From: Ottowia sp.
Lineage (GTDB): Bacteria; Pseudomonadota; Gammaproteobacteria; Burkholderiales; Burkholderiaceae_C
Assembly (NCBI GenBank): GCA_023228705.1
Contig: JALOAS010000056.1
Span: forward strand, 1 to 21,911
DNA: 21,911 nt
Reading direction: 5' to 3'
The position numbers and the translations under genes are program-made. The notes under the pieces are model-generated. The model had not been told where the DNA came from. It ran no database searches and saw only the letters and a list, made by a program, of their open reading frames with translations. Positions 6,663 through 13,174 of the stretch are shown here, one piece after another. Each line of letters starts with the position of its first letter. Within the stretch, counting starts at the first letter, position 1.

Positions 6663-8932
6663 CGTAACGTGCGCGCCGCCGCGACCATGCTGGCCAGCGC
6701 CGGCTCCACCTCTTCCCAGCGGCGCGTCTTCAGGCCGCAGTCGGGGTTGACCCACAGCTGCGTCGCCGGGATGCGCCTGGCCGCCTCCTGCATGAGGTGC
6801 ACCATGTGCGCCTCGCTCGGGATGTTGGGCGAGTGGATGTCGTACACGCCCGGGCCGATGCCGTTGGGGTAGCTGAAGTCGTCAAAGGCATCGAGCAGTT
6901 CCATGTCCGAGCGTGACGTTTCCATGGTGATGACGTCGGCGTCCATGCCGGCGATCGATTCAATGATGTCGTTGAACTCCGAATAGCACATGTGCGTGTG
7001 AACCTGCGTCTCGTCGCGCACGCCGTTGGCTGCAATGCGGAAGCACTCCACGGCCCAGTCCAGGTACGCCTGCCACTGCGAGCGGCGCAGCGGCAGTCCC
7101 TCGCGCAGCGCCGGCTCGTCGATCTGGATCACGTGCACGCCGGCCTGCTCCAGGTCCAGCACTTCGGCACGAATGGCCAGCGCCAGCTGGCGGCAGGTGG
7201 CCGCGCGCGGCTGGTCGTCGCGCACGAACGACCAGTTCAGCATCGTCACCGGACCGGTGAGCATGCCCTTCATGGGCTTGCGGGTCAGCGACTGCGCGTA
7301 CGTGATCCAGGACACCGTCATGGCGCGAGGGCGGCTGACGTCGCCGAACAGGATGGGCGGCTTGACGCCCCGCGATCCGTACGACTGCACCCAGCCAGAC
7401 TGGCTGAAGACGTAGCCCTGCAGCTGCTCGCCAAAGTACTCGACCATGTCGTTGCGCTCGGCCTCGCCGTGCACCAGCACGTCCAGACCCAGTTTTTCCT
7501 GCTCTCGCACGCAATCGGCAATGGCTGCCTTCATGGCCTGCTCGTAGCCGGCATCGTCCAGGCGTCCGGCCCTGTGCTCCCGGCGTGCCTGGCGTATCGT
7601 GTCCGTCTGCGGAAACGAGCCTATGGTCGTCGTGGGATACAGCGGCAGCCCGAGGACGGCGGCCTGCTTGCGGGCCCGCTCGGCATAGGGGCTCTTGCGC
7701 TGCCCCAGGCTGACGTTGATGCGGCGCACGGCGGCCTGCACGTTGGGGTTCGTGACCCGCGGTGACGCACGGCGCGCAGCCAGCGCGCTCCGGTTGGCCG
7801 ACAGCGCGTCGCTGACGGCAGCGCGGCCTTCGTTCAGGGCCCGGGCCAGCAGCTTGAGCTCGTCGAGCTTTTGCAGCGCAAACGCGAGCCAGGACCGGAC
7901 CTCGGGGTCCATTTTCTGCTCGCCAGCCAGGTCCACCGGCACGTGCAGCAGCGAGCACGAGGGCGCCAGCCACAGGCGGTCGCCCAGTTGCCGCGCGATG
8001 GGCTCGACCCAGTCCAGGATGGCGGCCAGGTCAGCCTTCCAGACGTTGCGCCCGTCAATCACGCCCAGCGAGAGCACCTGGCTGCTGCGCAACGCGTCGG
8101 CCAGCGGCTGCACGTCGTCGCGGCCGTTGATCGCGTCCACGTGCACACCGGCCACCGGCAGGCTGGCCACCAGCTCCCGGTTTTCTGCCAGGGTGCCGAA
8201 ATACGTCGCCAGCAGCAGCTTGACACCGGGCGCCGCGAGCGCCGCATACGCCGTCCTGAAGGCGTCGCGCCAGGTGTCTTCCAGCTCCGTGACCAGAACC
8301 GGCTCGTCAACCTGTACCCATGTGGCGCCGGCGCGGGCCAGCTCCTGCAGCAGCGCCTGGTAGATGTCAAGCAGCCGCGGCAGCAGCGCCAGCTTGTCCG
8401 AGCCGTCCCTGGCCTTGCCCAGCGCCAGGTACGTGAGCGGCCCCAGGATGACCGGCTTGGCCGCCACGCCCTGCGCCCGGGCCTCCTGCAACTGCTCCAG
8501 CAGGCGCGACGCATCCAGCGCAAACGTGGTACCCGCTTCGAACTCGGGCACGATGTAATGGTAGTTGGTGTTGAACCACTTGGTCATCTCGGCAGCGGTT
8601 ACGGCGGCGCCGTGCTGCTCGCTGCTTTTGGCCGAGCGCCCGCGTGCGACGCGGAAACAGTTGTCCAGCGCATCGCCGCCGTAGCCGCGCACCCGCTCGG
8701 GCAGGTTGCCCAGCGTGAAGCTCATATCGAGCACCTGGTCGTAAAAGGAAAAGTCGCCGACGGGCACCCAGCCGAGCCCCTGCTGTGCGGCCCAGTGCCG
8801 GCGCCGCAGGTCGGCACCCACGCGCTTGAGCTCATCCAGCGACGAGGCGTCCCGCCAGTAGGACTCCAGCGCAAACTTGAGCTCGCGGCCTGCCCCCATC
8901 CTGGGAAAACCGAGGTTGTGCGTGCTGACCAT
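6650..8932 (-). CDS. metE: Cobalamin-independent methionine synthase
   Basis: MetE transfers the methyl group of 5-methyltetrahydropteroyl-polyglutamate to homocysteine, the last step of methionine synthesis, without vitamin B12. The 760-residue protein matches the two-barrel family (E. coli 753). The N-terminal domain opens with NLGFPRMGAGRELKFALESYW. The C-terminal catalytic domain carries the zinc ligands His647 and Cys649 (HTHMCYSEF), Glu671 (TMETSRS) and Cys732 (NPDCGLKTR). All are shifted by +6 from the E. coli ligands 641, 643, 665 and 726. GSFPQT near residue 445 and IDEPALREGLPLR are also typical. GGAG lies 10 bp before the ATG. The gene is divergent from metR across a region with two MetR boxes, so it is very probably MetR-activated. 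No cobalamin riboswitch is seen. Confidence 0.98.
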   Translation of the reverse strand: MVSTHNLGFPRMGAGRELKFALESYWRDASSLDELKRVGADLRRRHWAAQQGLGWVPVGDFSFYDQVLDMSFTLGNLPERVRGYGGDALDNCFRVARGRSAKSSEQHGAAVTAAEMTKWFNTNYHYIVPEFEAGTTFALDASRLLEQLQEARAQGVAAKPVILGPLTYLALGKARDGSDKLALLPRLLDIYQALLQELARAGATWVQVDEPVLVTELEDTWRDAFRTAYAALAAPGVKLLLATYFGTLAENRELVASLPVAGVHVDAINGRDDVQPLADALRSSQVLSLGVIDGRNVWKADLAAILDWVEPIARQLGDRLWLAPSCSLLHVPVDLAGEQKMDPEVRSWLAFALQKLDELKLLARALNEGRAAVSDALSANRSALAARRASPRVTNPNVQAAVRRINVSLGQRKSPYAERARKQAAVLGLPLYPTTTIGSFPQTDTIRQARREHRAGRLDDAGYEQAMKAAIADCVREQEKLGLDVLVHGEAERNDMVEYFGEQLQGYVFSQSGWVQSYGSRGVKPPILFGDVSRPRAMTVSWITYAQSLTRKPMKGMLTGPVTMLNWSFVRDDQPRAATCRQLALAIRAEVLDLEQAGVHVIQIDEPALREGLPLRRSQWQAYLDWAVECFRIAANGVRDETQVHTHMCYSEFNDIIESIAGMDADVITMETSRSDMELLDAFDDFSYPNGIGPGVYDIHSPNIPSEAHMVHLMQEAARRIPATQLWVNPDCGLKTRRWEEVEPALASMVAAARTLRASA

Positions 8933-8977
8933 GATTCCGTATCTCCAATCCAGATGAACGCCGATGGCGATTCATCG

Positions 8978-9006
8978 AGGTTAGCCGCGCCCATGCATGA
9001 AGTACA
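8978..9006 (-). promoter_or_regulatory. Candidate metE promoter
   Basis: On the minus strand, TGTACT (9006-9001) and TAACCT (8983-8978) are separated by exactly 17 bp. The -35 is poor, as expected of an activator-dependent promoter, and it directly abuts the nearer MetR box. The predicted transcription start near 8971 leaves a leader of about 40 nt before metE. This is inferred from spacing only. Confidence 0.45.
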
Positions 9007-9007
9007 G

Positions 9008-9020
9008 TGATGTTCTTTCA
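9008..9020. promoter_or_regulatory. MetR box, promoter-proximal (degenerate)
   Basis: TGATGTTCTTTCA matches the enterobacterial MetR consensus TGAANNTNNTTCA at all but one defined position (T for A at position 4). It lies 21 bp, two helical turns, from a perfect site, and next to the candidate metE -35. This is where the weaker activation site of a LysR-type regulator is normally found. Confidence 0.6.
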
Positions 9021-9028
9021 CACGTTAA

Positions 9029-9041
9029 TGAATATTTTTCA
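9029..9041. promoter_or_regulatory. MetR box, perfect match
   Basis: TGAATATTTTTCA matches every defined position of the MetR consensus TGAANNTNNTTCA. It is centred about 64 bp upstream of the predicted metE start of transcription, the usual recognition position for LysR-type activators. It ends 3 bp before the metR ATG, which would also let MetR repress its own gene. Confidence 0.75.
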
Positions 9042-9044
9042 AAC

Positions 9045-9953
9045 ATGCTCGAGCGCATGCATCTGGCCATCGTCCGGGAAGTCAGCCGGCAGGGGACGCT
9101 GACCGCCGCCGCTGAAACGCTGTGCGTCACGCAGTCCGCGCTGAGCCACGCCATCCGCAAGCTGGAGCAGCGGCTGGGCGTCGCCATCTGGACGCGCGAC
9201 GGGCGCCGCCTGCGCCTGACCGCGGCCGGCCGGCAGCTGCTCTCGGTTGCCGACCGCGTGCTGCCGCAGCTGCAGGAAGCCGAAGCGCAACTGCAGCAGC
9301 TGGCGCGTGGCGAGCGCGGCATGCTGCGCATCGGCATGGAATGCCACCCCTGCTACCAATGGCTGCTCAAGGTGGTCGCGCCCTACCTGTCGGCCTGGCC
9401 GCGTGTCGACGTGGACGTCAAGCAGGCGTTCCAGTTTGGCGGCGTTGCCGCGCTGGCCGACCATCAGGTCGACCTGCTGGTGACGCCCGATCCGGTGCGG
9501 CAGGCCGGCCTGCACTTCGAGCCGGTATTCGACTACGAACAGGTGCTGGTCGTCGGCCGCGGCCACCGGCTTGCGGCGCAGTCATCGGTCCGGCCCGAGC
9601 AACTGGCCGACGAGGTGCTGATTACCTATCCGGTCAGCACCGAGCGGCTGGATGTGTACACGCAGTTCCTGCTGCCGGCCGGCATCGTCCCCAAGCGCCA
9701 CAAGACCCTGGAAACCACCGACATCATGCTGCAAATGGTCGCGTGCGGCCGCGGCGTAACAGCGCTGCCGCGCTGGCTGGTGCGTGAATATGCTGGCCAA
9801 CTGGAGCTGGTGGTGCTGCGCCTGGGGCGCGGCGGCATCGCCAAGCAGATCCACCTGGGCGTGCGCGAGACAGACCTCGGCATCCCGTACCTGCACGCGT
9901 TCATCGAGCTGGCACGCGCCACGCAGCTGGCGCCGATGACGGATGACGGATGA
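9045..9953 (+). CDS. metR: LysR-type regulator of methionine genes, MetR
   Basis: MetR is a LysR-family regulator that uses homocysteine as co-effector and activates metE. The 302-residue form opens with MLERMHLAIVREVSRQGTL, typical of MetR. It continues through the winged helix-turn-helix (AAETLCVTQSALSHAIRKLEQRLG, about residues 22-45) into the periplasmic-binding-like effector domain. The frame is open to an upstream ATG at 8997. However, that start would translate through both MetR boxes, while family members begin at MLER, so 9045 is chosen. No clear ribosome site precedes it, so a leaderless or short-leader message is possible. Its last codons (MTDDG, stop) are made from the GATGACG heptamer repeat that runs into the following intergenic region. 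Confidence 0.93.
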   Translation: MLERMHLAIVREVSRQGTLTAAAETLCVTQSALSHAIRKLEQRLGVAIWTRDGRRLRLTAAGRQLLSVADRVLPQLQEAEAQLQQLARGERGMLRIGMECHPCYQWLLKVVAPYLSAWPRVDVDVKQAFQFGGVAALADHQVDLLVTPDPVRQAGLHFEPVFDYEQVLVVGRGHRLAAQSSVRPEQLADEVLITYPVSTERLDVYTQFLLPAGIVPKRHKTLETTDIMLQMVACGRGVTALPRWLVREYAGQLELVVLRLGRGGIAKQIHLGVRETDLGIPYLHAFIELARATQLAPMTDDG

Positions 9954-10085
9954 CGAATGATTTCGCTGCTGCGCAGCATCAATGACTGCGGCTGCGCCGC
10001 GATGATTCATCATGGGCCGCGCCAGCGGCCAGTCATCGAAGCGCAGCGAGGTCATCCGTCATGCGTCATGCGCCACGCTCAACGC
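9935..10085. repeat. Structured palindromic repeat, copy 1 (metR-pncB gap)
   Basis: Three tandem GATGACG heptamers (9935-9955) open the element. They are followed by a chain of hairpins: GCTGC-TGC-GCAGC (9965-9977), GCGGC-TGC-GCCGC (9988-10000), ATGA-TTCA-TCAT (10002-10013) and GGCCGC-GCCA-GCGGCC (10015-10030). Spacers are ATGA on the left and TCAT on the right. The right tip (about 10032-10062) is the reverse complement of the tip module seen in the copies near 21050 and 21260. The element fills the whole gap between two convergent genes and supplies the end of metR. Confidence 0.88.
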
Positions 10086-10090
10086 CCGCT

Positions 10091-11317
10091 TCAGCCGATC
10101 TTTTGTCCCGGCGCCACCACGCGCGCGGGAATCTCGGACGGCTCGGGTATGTCAAACACCTTGCGCAGGTACGCCAGGTAGCCTTCGTCCTCCACCATGG
10201 TCTTGCCCGGCGAATCCGAGATCTTGGCCACGGGTTGCCCATTGCATTCAACCATCTTGATGACGATCTGCAGCGCTTGAAGCCCCAGGTCGTTGGTCAG
10301 GTTGGTGCCCACGCCAAAGGCCACCTTGATGCGGCTGTGGAACCGGTCGAACAGCTCCAGGCAGCGCGGGATCGTCAGTCCGTCAGAGAAGACCAGCAGC
10401 TTGGTTGCCGGATCGCAGCGGTTGTCGGCAAAGTGGCGGATCATGCGCTCGCCCCAGACAAAGGGGTCGCCGCTGTCGTGCCGCACGCCGTCAAAGAGCT
10501 TGCAGAAATACATGTCAAAGTCGCGCAGGAATGCGTTCATGCCGTAGACATCCGAGAGCGCGATCCCCAGGTCGCCGCGGTACTCGTGCGCCCATTTTTC
10601 AAAGGCATAGACCTGGCTGTCGCGCAGGCGCGGCCCCACCGCCTGGCAGGCCTGGAGGTATTCATGCGCCATGGTGCCTATGGGCCGCAACCGCAGGTCC
10701 TTGGCCAGCAGCACGTTGCTGGTTCCCGCAAGCATCCCGTCCTCGCCGGCACCCAGTTCCCGCTTCAGCGTCTCGACCACCTGCCGGTGCCAGCGCCGCG
10801 AAAAGCGCCGGCGCGTGCCGAAGTCCGAAATCTTCAGCTCGGTACTGTCACGGGACTTGAGCAGCGCGATCTTCTCCTGCAGGCGGCGCTCGCCGTCAGA
10901 AAAGTCCATTTCCGGCTGCGTATTGCGGAAATACACTTCGCTGATGATGGCCAGCAGCGGCACCTCGAACAGGATGGTGTGCAGCCAGGGGCCGCGCACC
11001 CGGATGTCGATTTCGCCGTTGGGCAAGGGCGTGATGCTCACGCGCTTGCGGTTGAGGTGAAACAGCTCCAGAAAGTCGACGAAGTCGCTGGTGATGAAAC
11101 GCAGGCTGCGCATGTAATCCAGCTCGGCCTCGCTGAACTTGAGGCTGCACAGGTGGTCCACCTCGCGCTCGATCTCGCCAATGTACGGTGACAGCTGCAC
11201 GCCCGGGGTGCGGCACCTGAACTTGTATTCGACCTGCGCACCGGGGAACTGATGCAGCACCACCTGCATCATGGTGAACTTGTACAAATCGGTGTCGAGC
11301 AAGCTGTTGATGATCAC
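10091..11317 (-). CDS. pncB: Nicotinate phosphoribosyltransferase
   Basis: PncB converts nicotinate and PRPP to nicotinate mononucleotide, the entry step of NAD salvage, with optional ATP hydrolysis through a phosphohistidine. The 408-residue form starts at GTG 11317 (MIINSLLDTDLYKFTMMQ), matching the family's N-terminus. The activating histidine (GTMAHEY) then falls at residue 218, close to His219 of the enterobacterial enzyme. Also visible are SDFGTRRRFSRRWH and the PRPP/phosphate-site region with VRHDSGDP and FSDGLT, then GVGTNLTND. An ATG at 11365 would add 16 residues that do not look like the family. The gene stands alone. The structured repeat lies 5 bp beyond its stop, and another copy about 100 bp beyond its start. 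Confidence 0.95.
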   Translation of the reverse strand: MIINSLLDTDLYKFTMMQVVLHQFPGAQVEYKFRCRTPGVQLSPYIGEIEREVDHLCSLKFSEAELDYMRSLRFITSDFVDFLELFHLNRKRVSITPLPNGEIDIRVRGPWLHTILFEVPLLAIISEVYFRNTQPEMDFSDGERRLQEKIALLKSRDSTELKISDFGTRRRFSRRWHRQVVETLKRELGAGEDGMLAGTSNVLLAKDLRLRPIGTMAHEYLQACQAVGPRLRDSQVYAFEKWAHEYRGDLGIALSDVYGMNAFLRDFDMYFCKLFDGVRHDSGDPFVWGERMIRHFADNRCDPATKLLVFSDGLTIPRCLELFDRFHSRIKVAFGVGTNLTNDLGLQALQIVIKMVECNGQPVAKISDSPGKTMVEDEGYLAYLRKVFDIPEPSEIPARVVAPGQKIG

Positions 11318-11407
11318 GAGAAATTCCGTCCCATACGGCAGCTTGCAAAAAACAGCCACCTCCATGCCACGAGCTGATCAGCAAGCATCGTCAGCGCACC
11401 GGATAAC

Positions 11408-11540
11408 AGATGACCTCGCTTGAGCTTTGATGACCGCGCCGCTACGCGGCTTCAATGACTGCGGCTGCGCCGCCATGATTCACCATGAGCCGCCGCAGGC
11501 GGCTTTCATCCAAGGCGCGAAGGGCCGAGGTCTTCTGTCA
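11408..11540. repeat. Structured palindromic repeat, copy 2 (upstream of pncB)
   Basis: The hairpin chain is GCCGC-TAC-GCGGC (11438-11450), GCGGC-TGC-GCCGC (11461-11473), ATGA-TTCA-CCAT (11475-11486, one mismatch) and GCCGCC-GCA-GGCGGC (11489-11503). The last is followed by TTTCATC. The sequence is nearly identical to the copy at 21054-21190 over about 110 bp. It begins with the tip module GATGACCTCGCT and ends with TCTGTCAT. Confidence 0.88.
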
Positions 11541-12006
11541 TGCACGTGGTGTTGCTGAGCATCGTTTCCAATCAGGCGCCGTAATGCCTGCGCCCGCGCG
11601 CCGCCTGCACCACGTCCAGATCCTGCGGAGTGATCGTACCATTGCCAGGCGCGCCGCTCCCACGCGCCGCGCCCGGGCAGGCTTCCCGCTTCCGCAGCCG
11701 CCGCGCCCGGTCCCTCGTGGCCGTGGCGAACATGCGAGAATAAAGGGTTTCGTATGTGCACGTGATCTGCCGCGCCTGCGCCGGAGCAGATTGCAAAAAC
11801 CGGCAAGGCCCTTACATGGATGGGGCCGCGCAGGCAGCCAGCACGGTGGCCTGCAGGGCCCGGCGCCATGCGGGTGGCGGGTGGCGGATTGCGCCCGCGT
11901 CGGCAGCATGCCCGGCACGGCCACGACCAGGCGCGTCTTGGGTCGGCATCCCAGGAGTCGGTGCGACACAAGTCATCCAGCAAAAGACAACCCCAGCGAG
12001 ATCAAC
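11541..12006. other. 466-bp gap before prfB with no recognisable gene
   Basis: Several short frames are open on both strands here (for example minus 11572-11796, 74 residues; plus 11756-12046). None has a recognisable domain, convincing start or family-like composition. No tRNA, SRP RNA, tmRNA, RNase P or 6S RNA signature was seen. It presumably holds the prfB promoter near its right end and the pncB-side flank of the repeat at its left. Confidence 0.5.
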
Positions 12007-13111
12007 ATGGATTCTGAAACCAGCAATCAAATCAGCAGCGAGATAGCAGACCTTCGCGCGCGCGTGACCGCGCTCAGGGGGTATCTTTGACTACGATGCC
12101 AAGGCCGAGCGGCTGCGCACCGTCAACGCGGCGCTGGCGGACCCGGCGGTCTGGAATGACCCGGACAAGGCGCAGCAGCTGGCCCGGGAAAAAAAGCAGC
12201 TTGACGACGTGGTGGGCGTCCTGGACCAGCTCGCGCGCGACCTGGCGGATGGCGCCGATCTGTTCGAGCTGAGCCTGGCCGAGGACGACGACGAAACGCT
12301 GCTTGCCATCAAGGCCGACGCCGACCGCGCGCTGCAAACCGTCGAGGCGCTGGAATTCCGGCGCATGTTCAGCCACGAAGCCGATCCGCTCAACTGCTTC
12401 ATGGACATCCAGGCGGGCGCCGGCGGCACCGAAGCCTGCGACTGGGCGGGCATGCTGCTGCGCCAGTACCTCAAGTACGCCGAGAACAAGGGCTTCAAGA
12501 CCGACATCCAGGACGAGCAGGCCGGCGAGCAGGCCGGCATCAAGAGCGCCACCGTCCACGTCCAGGGCGAATACGCCTACGGGCTGCTGCGCACGGAAAC
12601 CGGCGTGCACCGCCTGGTGCGCAAGTCGCCGTTTGACTCCAGCGGCGGCCGCCACACCAGCTTTGCCAGCGTCTTTGTCTATCCCGAGGTCGACGACTCC
12701 ATAGAAATAGACATCAACCCGGCCGACGTGCGCACCGACACCTACCGCGCCAGCGGCGCCGGCGGCCAGCACGTCAACAAGACCAGCTCGGCCGTGCGCC
12801 TGACGCACATCCCCACCGGCATTGTCGTGCAGTGCCAGGACAGCCGCAGCCAGCACGCCAACCGCGACGTGGCCTGGCGCCACCTGCGCTCGCGCCTGTA
12901 CGACCTGGAACTGAAAAACCGCATGGCCGAGCAGCAGAAGCTGGAGGACAGCAAGGACGACGTGGGCTGGGGCCACCAGATCCGCAGCTACGTGCTCGAC
13001 AGCAGCCGCATCAAGGACTTGCGCACCGGTGTTGAAATCAGCAACACGCAAAAGGTCCTGGACGGCGACCTGGATCCGTTCATAGAAGCCAGCTTGAAAC
13101 AGGGCGTCTGA
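12007..13111 (+). CDS. prfB: Peptide chain release factor 2 (programmed +1 frameshift)
   Basis: RF2 releases finished proteins at UGA and UAA codons. Translation starts at ATG 12007 and meets an in-frame TGA at codon 28 (12088-12090). It must shift +1 so that reading resumes at GAC 12089, giving 367 residues in total (E. coli 365). The stop-codon-reading tripeptide SPF is at residues 207-209 and the peptidyl-transferase-centre GGQ motif at 252-254, within RASGAGGQHVNKTSSAVRLTH. The frame is intact to TGA 13109-13111. The coding segments are 12007-12087 and 12089-13111. The next gene, pepN, follows after 63 bp. The usual neighbour lysS is absent. Confidence 0.97.
12076..12091 (+). promoter_or_regulatory. 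prfB programmed frameshift signal
   Basis: AGGGGGTATCTTTGAC contains the Shine-Dalgarno-like AGGGGG, a 3-nt spacer TAT, the slippery CTT and the stop TGA followed by C. It is the same arrangement as the classic E. coli prfB signal. When RF2 is scarce the ribosome pauses at UGA and slips +1 on CUU to UUU, so RF2 controls its own synthesis. Confidence 0.97.
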
Positions 13112-13174
13112 CGATCTATCTGAAGAACAGGCCGGCGCCGCCGTACCAGCGCGCGCAGGCAACAAGGATTTGCA

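Noticed and set aside
12088..12090. In-frame TGA in prfB as evidence of a pseudogene
   Set aside because: The surrounding AGGGGG-TAT-CTT-TGA-C is the known programmed frameshift signal and the rest of RF2 is intact.
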